From positions 153,501 through 217,500 of the forward strand of contig CAJNDS010002302.1 of NCBI GenBank assembly GCA_905221605.1: a stretch of DNA of 64,000 bases, read 5' to 3'. The notes below the pieces were generated by a model. That model saw only the letters and a program-made list of their open reading frames with translations, searched no databases and was not told where the DNA came from. Positions within the stretch are counted from its first letter, which is position 1; every line of letters starts with the position of its first letter. This DNA comes from Symbiodinium natans (lineage: Eukaryota > Sar > Dinophyceae > Suessiales > Symbiodiniaceae). The position numbers were made by a program, and so were the translations under genes. Shown in pieces: positions 20,205 to 31,624 of the stretch.

Positions 20205-20611
20205 GCAACGATCTGATCGACCAGATCATTCTTCGAAACGATGGCACGCTGTTGGAAGGAGAAAAAGTAACTCCAGCCCTTGACCTGTAGGATGCCCCGG
20301 TGTGCTTGACGTCAGTTTATCCCATTCAGGACACCAAGACGACGAGTTCCATCTACCCGGATGTCCCGTTCCATCGTGGTGCGACGACCTCATCCACCAG
20401 ATCATTCTCCGAAACGATGGCAAGCTGTTGGAAGGAGAAAAAGTAACTCCAGCCCTTGACCTGTAGGATGCTCCTGGTGTGCTTGACGTCAGTTTATCCC
20501 ATTCAGGACACCAAGACGACGAGTTCCATCTACCCGGATGTCCCGTTCCATCGTGGTGCGACGACCTCATCCACCAGATCATTCTCCGAAACGATGGCAC
20601 GCTGTCGGAAG
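20205..20611 (+). CDS. Three phase-1 microexons, two of them a tandem duplication
   Basis: Exons 20205-20258, 20330-20434 and 20507-20611. All start after AG|G and end GGAAG, all are phase 1, and the second and third are 105 bases each, encoding nearly the same 35 residues (HQDDEFHLPGCPVPSW, then DDLIHQIILRNDG). The first is a truncated relative (NDLIDQIILRNDG). The introns are 71, 72 and 214 bases; their donors read GAGAAA, GAGAAA and GCAAAG, i.e. GA, GA and GC. With these boundaries the frame runs through to the 20826 exon without a break, whereas the nearby GT donors would shift it. This is the best evidence in the window for non-canonical introns. Function of the segment unknown. Confidence 0.55.
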
Positions 20612-20825
20612 GCAAAGGGTTACCTCAACCCTTGATCTTGAAGACGGTCGTCGTTTACTTGTCTTTAGTCGGATCTTGCTCAGTAAGTGCCATGTGGCGC
20701 GATACTCTTGCAAGGTGAGGTAGCCCTAGCGCCTTAACCTTCTTATTCTTATCGTGGTCATCGTGCGCGGGTGTGTGTTAAGTTCGTCTTGCTGATCGCC
20801 GCATGTCTTCGCTCTTGCGTCTCAG

Positions 20826-23800
20826 GCGATGGGCTCAGTGGCGAAGATGATTGGGACTTATCTTGGGGTGGCAGTGTGTTGGACGAGACACTCTACAATC
20901 TGCCGACTTTTTTTTTCTCCTTCGCGTACCTCAAGAATCTTGCATGCGCCTCCAAACGCATGCTGCATGCTGTTCGCGACCGACGGAGATGGCAGGACAA
21001 GGCAATCTGCCTGAACAGTGCGGAGTTCCGCGATAGTCAAACTTTGCGGTGGATGACGAACGCATACATGACCGCTCGCTCGGTGACGATTGACGTTCGT
21101 CAGCTGGCCATGTTGCCAATGTTTCCGGACAATTTATTTCTTCAATGGCAGGGCAGACGGGTAATCGGAGGTCCTGGCGCTTTGCACAACATGGCTGGAT
21201 TCGAAAGTGCTCTGCCGCTGATGGGGCGGGCCACCTTCGACTTGATTTTGCCGGAGAATCTCGTTGGCATGTACATCGGCCTCCGCGACTGGTCGGATTG
21301 GCGTGCTCATACACAGGCGTACTACCGTATCGACAACATCTTCACGGACGAAGTAACAGTGTCTTTCGGCACCGGGGACAGCCCTCCTCAGCCTCATCCT
21401 GGCCGTGTTCTCGCATTCCGACCCAAGCAGTCCCATCGATTCTCTATACGGTGGGATGCCACGGTTTTTGAGTTGTTTGTGGACGGCGTCGGAATTTCAA
21501 CTGTTCAACCTGCGCAACAAGGAGGTCCTGAGCTTCCAGATGCTTTGGCCAAGCTATTCGTTTGGACATTCGTTCGGCCAGTTGCAAACATTGTGCCAGC
21601 AATTCAGTATCGACCAATTCCCTCAGCTGTGTCGCGCAGTGCGAACATCATGTGCGCAATTTGCAGTCGCAGTCACACCCTGTTTCTGCCTCGATGGCAC
21701 GTTTGCCCTTCCTGCTGCACGTGGGTGTGTTCCGGGCATGTGCGACAGAATCGGTGGCGCTTGTGTCCTCGCTGTCCGAATCGCCTGGAAGACTACGTCG
21801 GTGGTGCCTCCAACTTTCATGCCGGGCAGCTTTCAGAACAGAATTCGAATGGTGTCATGGATGATTGGGACTTATTTTGGGGTGGCAGTGTGTTGGACGA
21901 GACACTCTACAATCTGCCGACATTTTTTTTCTCCTTCGCGTACCTCAAGAGTCTTGCGTGCGCCTCCAAACGCATGCTGCATGCTGTTCGCGACCGACGG
22001 CGATGGCAGGACAAGGCAATTTGTCTGAACAGTGCAGAGTTTCACGACACTCAAACTTTGCGGTGGATGATGGAGGCATACATGTCGGCTCGCTCGGTGA
22101 CGATTGACGTTCGTCAGCTGGTCATGTTGCCAATGTTTCCGAACAATTTGTTTCTTCAATGGCAGGGCAGATGGGTGATCGGAGGTCCTGGCGCTTTGCA
22201 AAACATGGCTGGATTTGAAAGTGTTCTGCCGCTCATGGGATGCGCCACCTTCGACTTGATTATGCCGGAGACTCTCTTTGGCATGCACATCGGCGTCCGC
22301 GACTGGTCGCATTGGCGTGCTCGCACACAGGTGTACTGCCGTATCGACGACGTCTTCACGGACGAAGTCAGAGTGTCTTTCGGCACCGGAGACAGCCCTC
22401 CTCAGCCTCATCCTGGTCGTGTTCTCGCATTACGACCACAGCAATCCCATCGTTTCTCTATTCGGTGGAATCCTACGGTTTTTGAGCTGTTTGTGGACGG
22501 TGTCGGAATTTCAAAGGTTCGACCTGCGCAACAAGGAGGTCCTGAACTGCCGGGTTCTTTGGCCAAGCTATTCGTTTGGACATTCGTTCGGCCAGTTGCA
22601 AACATCGTGCCAGCAATTCAATATCGACCAATTCCCTCGGCTGTCTCGCGCATCGCGAGCATCACCTGTGCAATTTGCAGTCGCGCTCACACCTTACTTC
22701 TGCCTCGATGGCACATGTGCCCTTTCTGCTGCACGTGCGTGTGTTCTGAACATGTGCGAGACACTCGGTGGCGCTTGTGCCCTAGCTGTCCCAATCGCCT
22801 GGAAGACTACGTCGGTGGTGCTTCCAACTTTGAGGCGCCGTACATCACGGCTCATGATTTCTGGAGTCGACTTGAAGAGCAGCATGAACAAAGTGACAAG
22901 TTTACCTGTGTTGTCTCGAAAATCCTGAGACAGAATGCAAACCTGGTGGACAAAATGCCTTTGGTGCTGCAGCTTCTTCCGGATCCGCAACAACGATCTG
23001 AGATGAGTAAGCGTGTCTGGGAGCGTACGCTGTTTCGGGCACGAGCTATGATGGGTCTTCTCGATCAGCGGCAGGATCTACTCCTTTTCAGGTTTCTGCA
23101 CGCAGAAGGCGAGCATCTTTCCAGAAACAGCGCGAATCCCTTGGATGGTCTTCCGCATCCGAAGGATTTCGAAAGCTTCGAGGATGTATGGCGCTGCATG
23201 GCTTTGGAAAGTGGAGTGCAACTGCACCTACAATTGGTCTCTCAACAGCAGCAGCGAAGCCACGAAGCTTCTCTTCGCAAACACTGGACAGAAGATCAAG
23301 GAGGAGCCCAGAACGTCCAATCCATGAGCCACGCGCAATGGTTTCGGTTGAGTTGCCACCGTGCAGAAGCTCTTCGTCGACGGCAAGAAGGCATGCGGCA
23401 TGAATCCGCTTCTGCAGTTGCCGACAATGACCTGCTTTGGCAAAGAAGCTTTAGTCCGTTTTGCTGTCCGACATACGGACCTAGCACTTCTTTAATTCGA
23501 TTGCCCGCCTTCAGCTTCCGAGACATCGAACTTCCGACCTTGGACGTCATTCCTGATGATTGGATGAACTTGCGGTGTCCGGAAGTGCAGTGCAAACTAT
23601 TATCTAACGCCCATCAGCACACCAGAGACTCTCGCGCTTCCTTCCTTGCGAGCAGTCACACGTACTATGTTGATGGAGAAAAGATTCCTCTGTCTGTGAC
23701 TGGCTTGGTTCATCTTTTCGTGGAGGATTTTGACGCCGACAAGGCGATTGCCATGATGAAGCAGTCTCGTCGTTGGCCAAGACCGGAGTATTCCGCCAGG

Positions 23801-25335
23801 GTGGAAGAACGATTGGAGCCTCTGAGCGATGAACTGATCAAGGAAATGTGGAAACACAATGGCGTGGAGGCTGCAAACCGAGGCACGTGGATGCACCTTC
23901 AGTTCGAAGTTTTGCTCAACGCCGGCTCTGTGGCTGGTACATGGCCTGAGATGCATCTATTCTCTCGCTTTTTGCGAGAATTTTCGCTGCCTCTTATCGC
24001 ATTTCGCACAGAATGGTGCGTCTTTTCAGAGAAGGAGAGACTTGCCGGCTGTATTGATTTCGTGGCAAAGTCGTCGGACAACAGCCTCATTCTTTTTGAT
24101 TGGAAAAGAACGAAGCAGCTTCATTCGAAGTACACCAACCCGTGGCAGTCCATGAGAGCTCCTCTGTCGCACATTCCTGACTGCGCCGGATGGCATTATA
24201 GAGTGCAACTGAATTTGTACAAACACATTCTCCAAGAGCACTATGACGTGCGCGTGTCGCAAATGTTTGTGGTTTGCTTCCATCCAGACAACACAAACCC
24301 TTTCATAGATCAGGTCCCTGACATGTCTGCAGAAGTGGTTGCGATGCTACAGGCTCGTCGCAGTGCGACAAACTGGCAGGATGCTTCCGGTGGTTCCTCG
24401 CAAGTTGGTGATGCTTTGTCTAATTCATCATTTGAGAGGCAGATTGATGAGGATATCGCTATGCAAGAAGAAGCCTTGCGTCAGCTGGATCAAGAGATGC
24501 CTGACGTATCAGGCGGGGAGCCAGGCGACGCTTTGCTTGTCCAAAGAGAATCGCAAGTGGGGGACGAAGCAGAAGAACAGTCTTTAGCTATTCAGGCGGC
24601 TGTTCCTCCTGCGGCGCTGGATAACGCAAAGAAGCGGCGACTGCTCCCTGGCGCATCCTCGACCTCAGCGGATTTCGATCACTTGTTTACCGTTGCCACT
24701 GAAGCTTGCGATGCATCCTTGGCCAATCGACCTGAGTTGCCTCATGATCTTAACTCTGGGTCGATCCAACTGCAGGCCAAGCGGCATTTGGACTTTGTGC
24801 GAAGGCGGCATCCAACTTGGGAGGAAGACTTGGTCCGACTGGCAGCCTCAGCTATCAATGTGTACAGAACTCGCCTGTCTGATATTTTCGTGCGAGATTT
24901 CGTGGGGCTGGTGTGGATTATGGAGGGAGAGCGCTACATTCGCGCGCACCAAGGCGTCTGTTACCTCTACCACATGGATGGTGCTTTCGAGGCTTACACA
25001 GGAATTCCTCCAGAATCGACTTTCTTCAGATTAAGAAAGTTTTTGTTGAAACTGGAAGGCCTGTTTCGGCATTTGTCGGCTGCCACACGCCGCACAGACG
25101 AAAGTGTCTTGCAGGAAGTCCACACTGTGTTGTCTCAGTTCAACAACATCGCAGAGATGCTTCACGCGTGCGAAGATGAAGCTTTGACTGCAGACTACAC
25201 ACGTCCTCGTCGAGGACGCGGAGGACAAGAGGGTGATGCCCCCTCCGGACGATCATGGCCGGACAAAGCAGCTGAAATGCTTAGCAAAATTATTGCGCCG
25301 CTGCAGAAGGATCTCCTGGAAGAAAGATTCTGGAG
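20826..25335 (+). CDS. Giant mobile-element gene, F-box/lectin/RING x2 plus PD-(D/E)XK nuclease exon
   Basis: A 4.5-kb exon beginning after CGTCTCAG|GCGATG. Two modules of ~337 residues (from 20845 and 21857) are about 90% alike. Each has an F-box-like start (LYNLPTFFFSFAYLK...), a lectin/SPRY-like beta domain (SHRFSIRWDATVFELFVDG) and a Zn-binding tail CAIC...CPSCC...CSGH...CPRC. After a helical linker comes a nuclease domain (about 23640-24300) with all four RecB-type PD-(D/E)XK motifs: RGTWMHLQFE, LAGCIDFVAK, LILFDWKRTK and QLNLYK. A D5_N-like segment follows near the end (GVCYLYHMDGAFEAYTG). Established: RecB-family enzymes use E/D..DxK..Q for metal-dependent DNA cleavage. Inferred: it processes DNA for replication or mobility of the element. 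A likely phase-2 GT donor follows at 25336. Confidence 0.7.
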
Positions 25336-25414
25336 GTGAATTAACCTTACTGCATTGTGAGGCTTAGCAGTGTGCTAATGTTTACCCAGGTTCTTTCTTT
25401 TGTTTGTTCTCTAA

Positions 25415-26419
25415 CCTCAATCACCTTTAATGAATGTTTGTAACGCGTTGCAACAAGGACGGCTTCTCCAGTATGTGGCAGCGTGGTGCGACTCGCCCTC
25501 AGAGAGGCAACCTGGATGCGCGTATCAGGATTACACTGTTCTTTACGACGTCAGTCGCGAAGAGCACGTGAAGCTGGTGCCTCCTTCTCCACTCAACAAC
25601 GTCTACGTGCGCATCGCGTTCCCTCTGAAAAGTTCCTTCAGCGATCCTGTGCTAAGCGATGCACGAACTCGAATGCAGAAATTCATCAAAGAAACTTTTT
25701 GGTGCAACCAGGAGTATTACAAATGCACTCTGGCAGGAATTGCGCTAGCAAAAAGAGGCGAAAATGTGGACCGCTGCTTCATCGGCGAGTCACCCGGTGG
25801 AACCGGCCAATCACTTTTCAGCGCCCACCTCGCGGCCGTTTACTCGCACAATCACGCTTACATTGATCCGAACTTATTCCACAATGAGGACGAGTTGCGG
25901 AAGCAGTTGGAGCAGTTTGCTCACTGCTGGATCATAACGGCGCAGGAGGCACCAGAAACCCACCGCCATTTTCAGCAGGACCTCTTCAAAAAGCTCATGT
26001 CAGCGGACGATCTAGCTGCAAGAAAGCCTTATGGCTTTGTAACGCGCATGCGCCGTGTCAGAGGATTGAAGCGTTTCGAGACCAACAAGATCATTACATT
26101 CAGAAATGTCATGGAGGCCAACTTTAATTCCATCTATCGGCGTTGCCTGGTTTGGCAGCCCTTGCCGATATTCGTGGATGACACCAACTTCGGCAAGGAT
26201 TACGATGATCCAGATGCTGACGGCATTTTCAAGAAGGATCCTTCTTTGAGAGCTTGGTTAGAAAGCGGACCTGCCATCGCCGTGGCCTTAGAACTGCAGC
26301 ACGGGTTTGAGACCCACTATTCCAGGGATGAGTGCTTTCACATGATCGAGAACTATGCCACGAGTGGCCTCACGGAAAAGAAGGTGCGCGAGGCTTGCGG
26401 ACTGCCTCCGCCCGAGGAC
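25415..26419 (+). CDS. Giant mobile-element gene, D5-type SF3 helicase exon
   Basis: The open block contains a Walker A-like GESPGGTGQS (25786-25815), a Walker B-like strand HCWIITAQEAPE and a motif C-like strand KIITFRNVMEANF, in SF3/D5 helicase order and spacing. D5-type helicases unwind DNA for replication in large DNA viruses, plasmids and P4-like phages. The Walker A lysine is replaced by glutamine, which would normally abolish ATP hydrolysis. The 3' donor (GAGGAC|GTCAAG, phase 0) is convincing because it joins in frame to 26525. The 5' boundary is unsure: an in-frame TAA at 25412 sets the limit and several AGs lie between 25440 and 25482. Confidence 0.65.
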
Positions 26420-26524
26420 GTCAAGCAGTCATGCTGCTTAGTTTTCCGTTTTGTGTTTAAGTCCTTGCTTGGGTCCAAGTAGAATTGCACAGCTATGTAA
26501 AAATTAATTGACCGCTGCGTGCAG

Positions 26525-27151
26525 GATCGCGACGGAAACCCCATGCGCTCCGAGCTTGTGTGTCAGCTTGAGCAAAGAGAAGCCGCCCAGAAGGAAGATG
26601 AAATGAAACAAGCTGCCCTTCAACAGGATCCACTCCTGAAAAGCCTGCAGCGCACTGTGGCATTCTGTTTGGGCCTGGCCACATCCAAGCCAGATGGGGG
26701 CAGGAAGCGGCATCTGACCAAAGTTTGGTGGCAGCGATTTTCGGCCTCCAAAATAGGTGCTCCGAAAGAACAGTGGGCTGACCTGGAGAAGGCAGAGTAT
26801 CTTCTTCCTGCTGACTCAAAGCCGGACACTGAGCACTTCATTCCATTTATACCCTGCGAAAACAACATTGAAGACGTTCTGCAGGTGCAGTGCCAGGAAG
26901 AGGCTACCAAAATCAATGAGTGTTTGAATGCTGCCAGACTGTGGGAAGTCGTTGAAAGGGATCCTAGCAGAAGCGCCAATGCCGAGCTTCTTAACGTCTT
27001 TTACACAACGGTCTTGGACAGGCTCAGAAGCGGAAAAGGCAAGAAAACTGTGCAGCAACAACACAGAATCAGCGAATGGCTGGGCTTCAAGACGAAACTG
27101 GAGAAGCACGAGGATTGCGCTCGACAGCTATTGGAGGCGCTTGAGAAAAAA
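26525..27151 (+). CDS. Giant mobile-element gene, post-helicase exon
   Basis: Starts after GCGTGCAG|GATCGC (intron 26420-26524, GT-AG, 105 bases). It encodes a helical, charged region (QREAAQKEDEMKQAALQQD, then TKVWWQRFSASKIGAP and WLGFKTKLEKHEDCARQLLE). No domain is recognised. The 3' end is tentative: a phase-0 intron beginning GCCGCT at 27152, or GAGAAA nine bases upstream, and ending CCTGTAG at 27204 makes the next exon continue in frame. Confidence 0.5.
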
Positions 27152-27204
27152 GCCGCTTGGGCAACTTTCTCAAGTCACTGACTTGCCCGAGCAATCTCCT
27201 GTAG

Positions 27205-27363
27205 GAGAAGTTCGCTCTCGGCGGCGACGAGTCAAGGGACCACAAGCATCCGGCAATTCTGAAGAGCCTTCCGCAGCGTCGAGAGCAAGCGTTGATGAGC
27301 AGAACCCTTTCCAAGGCAATGACGGCCTTATCGACATGGATGTTAACTACGTTTACAAATAAA
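27205..27363 (+). CDS. Left half of an exon interrupted by the 13.8-kb insertion
   Basis: After CTCCTGTAG| this segment is open for exactly 53 codons in the frame GAG AAG TTC..., ending ...LTTFTNK at 27363 where the inverted-repeat element begins. Resuming at 41161 (after one ATAAA) gives FNGMRSRRYAEA in the same frame. A different frame ends at TAA 27360-27362 and could be taken as the gene's natural end, but then the next gene would have started only about ten bases later before the insertion. The split-exon reading is therefore preferred. Confidence 0.55.
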
Positions 27364-27415
27364 CCAGCACGGCCGAAATCAGATGTTTCCCAAAAGCTAA
27401 CCGGATGTTTGTTTT
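27364..27415 (+). repeat. Left terminal inverted repeat of the 13.8-kb element
   Basis: It aligns to the reverse complement of 41104-41154 with roughly 85% identity over ~50 bases. The longest exact block is AAAAGCTAACCGGATGT. Similarity stops abruptly at the gene-proximal end and fades within a T-rich tract at the inner end. Confidence 0.75.
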
Positions 27416-27930
27416 TCAGGTGGAAGTAACGGATTTATATATTATATATGTATGGTCCGCGCAAGCAATGCAAAAAATCCATCACAAAACAAGTCTAAGT
27501 GTTTAGGATGGGTATAGATTCGAAAAACATGTGAGGTAGTTCAGTTTTAAGCCCAAGACCCTGCGGTTTCAAACGTCCAACCCTACTCCCCTAAACCCTA
27601 CACCTTTCTTGAAGACTTGGTTGTCGTGTGCTTGTGGCGTTTGTGCTGTCTTGTTGCTGTGCTTGTGCTGTCTTCGAATTTGCATGGCGCTCGCATACCT
27701 GGCTCGGGTCTCGGTTAGAGTTAACATTTTAGGCCTTTAATTATGGCACAACTAGGGTTAGCAAGCTTCAGCAGCAACGTGCAGCAGCCCGACCACATGA
27801 CATGTCTAGCGTTTGGGAAGCGGGCAAGACAGCAACCGTCAATCAGCAAACAACCAGTTCAGCACCAACACAGCAACACCAGCTCAGCAAAATGCACACA
27901 CAGACTGCCTGCAATACAAACTCTCAAACG

Positions 27931-28001
27931 CGCGGCTAGCTCGCCCGCAGGACCAAAGCTGCCCGCTGGACAAAATCTCACATCCGCGGCTAGTCCGCAG
28001 G
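27931..28001 (+). repeat. Left subterminal repeats CGCGGCTAG(C/T)...CCGCAGG
   Basis: Two copies (27931-27951, with a two-base TC insertion after GGCTAGC, and 27983-28001) of the motif found three times near the right end, 570-640 bases from the left terminus. Both have the palindromic-type core GGCTAG. Repeats of this kind near DNA-transposon ends often serve as transposase-binding sites; that role is inference here. Confidence 0.6.
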
Positions 28002-28499
28002 ATGTATCAAGTAAGTAGCGAAGAACAATGAAAACACATATTCACGTCATCTGGTGTGTTTTCGACCGCACATCATAGCAAAGGCTTTTCTTGCCCGTCC
28101 AAGAACTACTGACAAGCAAAACCTCGTACGCACTACTAAACTTGGCCCTAACTAATTCAATACGATTATTGCACACCTGTCCTGTTTTGCTTGTCCTGTC
28201 TTGTTGCTGTACATTCAGAAGCATTCATGTAAGATTTGCATGACGACTTGTTGTACTCACACACCTGGCAGCTCAACAGGGGACAAACTGCACGAGTAAA
28301 ACAACCGTGTGGAGACATCAAGCACTGCATGATTGTGCCACATGCCGTCTGCTCCTTCTTGGCCTTGCTGCAAGCCTGCGATTCAAAGCTTGAACACAGA
28401 GTGACACTCTAAACAGTTGGGGCTACAGACAGCAAAAACAATCAGTAAACATCATTATTATAATCAATCGACGCTGAACACCCTGAACGTATGGTCACC

Positions 28500-29130
28500 G
28501 TATGGTGAATGGGGATGGCCCTGACACCAGCGGGGTTTAGGGTTTAGGTTTGAGCCTTGAGGAAGAGGTCATTGTTAAGGGCATAGGGGGACCCTGCAAT
28601 CCCTACATAACCCATAGACCCTGAACACCCTGCAAAAGTGTGTGCACGTGTGACAGAGTGTGTCATGCATGTTCTTGATGTGAATAATCTCAGTGTTTAC
28701 AAATTGAATGTATTACGCGTATTGTTATTGTCTGCATGTATGCCATGTGTGCATGCTTGCATGCATGTATGTTTGTTTGTATGTCATGTGTCACTGTATG
28801 TACGTCAAATTCGATATACGCTGTGCTTATTTGTGGTGATTCTTGGTTGTTTGTTGTATGTCTCCTGGTCTGTTGTGTTGTGCTGCGTTCTGCTGTTTTG
28901 CTTGTTGCCCTTTTGCTTGGCAGTTTCTTGTGCGTTCGGGGGCTGATTAACAGACAGAGATCTTGGCATGTCAAATGTGTGTATTAAGATTTGGGGTTCA
29001 GGGTTTCGAGTCACAAGCAACCAGTCAACAGTCAAGCAAAAAAAGCAAGCGCACGAGTAAGCACATAAGCACACAAGCGCACAAGCACACGCCAGCACAC
29101 AAGTTCCAGGTTTTAGAGAGGGTTTTACGG
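28500..29130. repeat. TG/CATG-rich simple sequence and CACAAG-rich tract
   Basis: A short telomere-like run at about 28535, then a TGTATG/CATG-rich stretch (28640-28830) and a CACAAGC-rich stretch (29030-29100). Open frames here translate to low-complexity cysteine/valine or histidine strings and are not called genes. Confidence 0.6.
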
Positions 29131-29788
29131 TCAAGCTCACCTTTCTCACTCTTAGCACTCACGCGGTGGGGCAGCAGGCGACAGGATTGAGTCGGTCAAC
29201 CTGTCAGCCGCTGCAAGTCTTGCAGTGGCCGTTATTGCATTAAGGCTGCTAGCTGCCAACTGCCAAAAAACTGTTTGTATGGAACTGGGGTAGTAAGCAA
29301 GCTGTATTATGTCAGAGCCAGGCCGGCAGATGGCAAGCTACGGCAGCCGATTAAAGCTGTGCCAAAGAGCGGCAATTCCAGACATCATTGAGGTGCCTCA
29401 GACTCCTAAGCCTAGGCTAGTTGCCCAGCCCGTCGTGCCATGCAGCAATCACGAAAATCCGCGTAGCACGCGCTAGAGTCATCATGAGGGAGTCTTATAA
29501 ATCAGATCGAGGGCATGGGCTAGACTGACAGGTGACTTGTTGATAGTGTTCACGGGCTGGGGCTTTGTAGTAGCCAGAAGCTCCGAGCAAATCGAGCCGG
29601 ATTGTATGCAGAAGCGGCAGAAAGTAAGACCTATGGCCCGCTGACGTCCTCTGGATCTCCAGATTGCTGCCTTAACGCAAATCTTATTTCCCAGCCCTAA
29701 ACCCCGATGCACAACATCCCGCCGCCTCGAAAACCCGGGTTTTTGGCAGGGTAACAGCAGCAGCACATGAAGTTATGCGCCAGTGGAG

Positions 29789-29942
29789 TTAATTTGAACC
29801 ACCTTTTGACTCTGAGTTCTATTGGGTTCCCCCGAACTCGATAGTTCATTTATTGTCTGATGAACACATACAAATGGCTTTTGAAAACAATCGCGTGAAA
29901 GCCGAGCTTAATCAAGGTGACTCAAAAGGTGGTTCAAATTAA
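29789..29942. mobile_element. 146-bp MITE with perfect 17-bp TIRs and TTAA duplication
   Basis: TTAA (29789-29792) is followed by TTTGAACCACCTTTTGA. The other end is TCAAAAGGTGGTTCAAA (29922-29938) followed by TTAA (29939-29942). The arms are perfect reverse complements over 17 bases. TTAA target duplications are typical of piggyBac and Kolobok families; the element has no coding capacity. As TTAA is itself palindromic, the TIR could be read as longer. Confidence 0.8.
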
Positions 29943-30454
29943 AATTAACTTAATGACTTTGGGCTAGTTACTGAATGTATCTTCGGGCCTAATTCTGCGA
30001 CTAACAAAGGGCTTTCGTTTGAGGTTCATTTGACGCAACCTCATGAGCGCATCCGGCTCAGGGCGCACGGTAAAGATTGCCCAAACGCATGCGGGCAAAG
30101 CTGTACAAGATGGACAGGACGCTGACTGTTTGTCAGGTGTCAAATTCCATGTCTGCGTGTTCGCGATCATGAACAGCAGAATAATTCCGCTTTAGCGACC
30201 GGGCCGGCCTATGGCTGTCATATTCAAAATCCTGCATGACTCCGTGACCAATTACACTTAGTACTGTGGGTATTGGGAACAATGTAACTCAAAGTAAACC
30301 CCAAAAAGTTGGAAACTGGATTAAGGATGCCAAGTGCTGGGATTCTGTACACCCATTCAAGGATTGAGGCTATTGGGTTTCCAACTGTTGGCTTCTACGC
30401 TAAGTTCTGGGGTCATGCAGTATTTTTGACCATGAACGCCACATGACTTGGGAG

Positions 30455-31033
30455 TCACTGCTCGTAGCGCTCAAAGAAGTCCTCGGCCTCCCGGAGCAGC
30501 TCGTCCCAACTCTGGAGCGCGCTATCGGGAATGGCGGTGGCGGGCCCATGCTGGCGCTTGCAGTAGTAGGCATAGAACGCCTCCACAAATCCATTGACTC
30601 GCGAATGGGCACGGGGATGCCGCTTAGACAGCCACACCAGGCCGGCTTCCACGTAGGGTCCAACCGTGCCCGGGTTGGACATCAGCTCCCTCGTGCCCGG
30701 AATCAAGATAAGCACAGCGTGTGTAAGGGTCCCATTCCCATAGCCATCGTTCAGATCCTCATGGTAGGCGTCGTGCTGATCAGGGAGAAGTGCAGCCTTG
30801 TTTTCGTTGAGAAATCTGATGCGCTTGTCCATAAGCTTCCTCTCCACATCCAGCACGGCATGATACGCATCCGCCAGGCTGCCCCATGACGAGCGAAGAA
30901 AGTCGGCCGGAGGTGCATGCCTGCACTTGCGGCACCCAAACAAGTCGCCAATCACGGGCTGACTGTGTGCCCGCTGACTTGGACTCCAGTGCCTGGGCCC
31001 GCTCAGGACTTCCATGCACACGGGGCACTGCAT
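30455..31033 (-). CDS. Hypothetical protein with N-terminal CxxC motifs (possibly a fragment)
   Basis: A 192-codon minus-strand frame starting MQCPVCMEVL. It has a possible small zinc site (CPVC ... CRKCRHAP) and then a conserved-looking helical body (SWGSLADAYHAVLDVERKLM, GPYVEAGLVWLSKRHPRAHS, VNGFVEAFYAYYCKRQHG). Composition is even and not repeat-like, which favours a real coding sequence. Upstream minus-strand sequence is cysteine-rich without a clear splice site, so the 5' end may be incomplete. It lies inside the 13.8-kb element and may be its cargo or a remnant of its own gene. Function unknown. Confidence 0.45.
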   Translation of the reverse strand: MQCPVCMEVLSGPRHWSPSQRAHSQPVIGDLFGCRKCRHAPPADFLRSSWGSLADAYHAVLDVERKLMDKRIRFLNENKAALLPDQHDAYHEDLNDGYGNGTLTHAVLILIPGTRELMSNPGTVGPYVEAGLVWLSKRHPRAHSRVNGFVEAFYAYYCKRQHGPATAIPDSALQSWDELLREAEDFFERYEQ

Positions 31034-31263
31034 GGCAGCAGGAAGCTGTAGACCCGGAGTTGCTAAGGGCTACAAAATTGATGCAAACACTGCAGAAGTG
31101 CACCGGGCACACACAGCAAAACACTGCAAGGATCTCCCACACATGGCACAGAGCATGGCAACATGCATTAGTTGGAGATCTGGCCGCCTCGCAAACCTGG
31201 GTCACGGCTGCGCAGGGCAGCATCCATAGCCTCGGGCACACGCTGCATGGGTGGGTGGGCAGC

Positions 31264-31310
<47 letters not shown>

Positions 31311-31345
31311 TGTGGTGGTGGTGGGGGGGGGGGGGGGGGAGGAGG
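31264..31345. repeat. (GT)n microsatellite followed by a G run
   Basis: About 22 GT units, then TGGTGGTGG and a G run of roughly 18. Overlapping open frames reflect only this simple sequence. Confidence 0.95.
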
Positions 31346-31624
31346 ATTTGTTCCGGGCGGGGGGGAGGGCAAGGATGGCCCACCATCTATGGCCACAACT
31401 TGCCACAACACACAGAAATCAGATTCAGAAGAAACAAGCACTGACAGTTTGCAATATGTCAAGTCAGCAAGCAAGCCGCGCCAAACAGTTTTGTCTCTGC
31501 CTCCAAGATTGCAGTTGCCCTCATCCACTGGCTGTTGGCTACGCGCTGTTTGGGCTGACGGTGTGCAGCGCGGCAGATCTCTCAGACTCAGTGACCGCTG
31601 GACCAGCTGGTGATACCTCGGCAA

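Noticed and set aside
27360-27362. TAA at 27360 as the natural stop of the helicase gene
   Set aside because: Considered seriously. It requires a 31-base intron or an odd splice upstream, and would place the next start about ten bases later in the uninterrupted ancestor. The split-exon model fits better, but this is not excluded.
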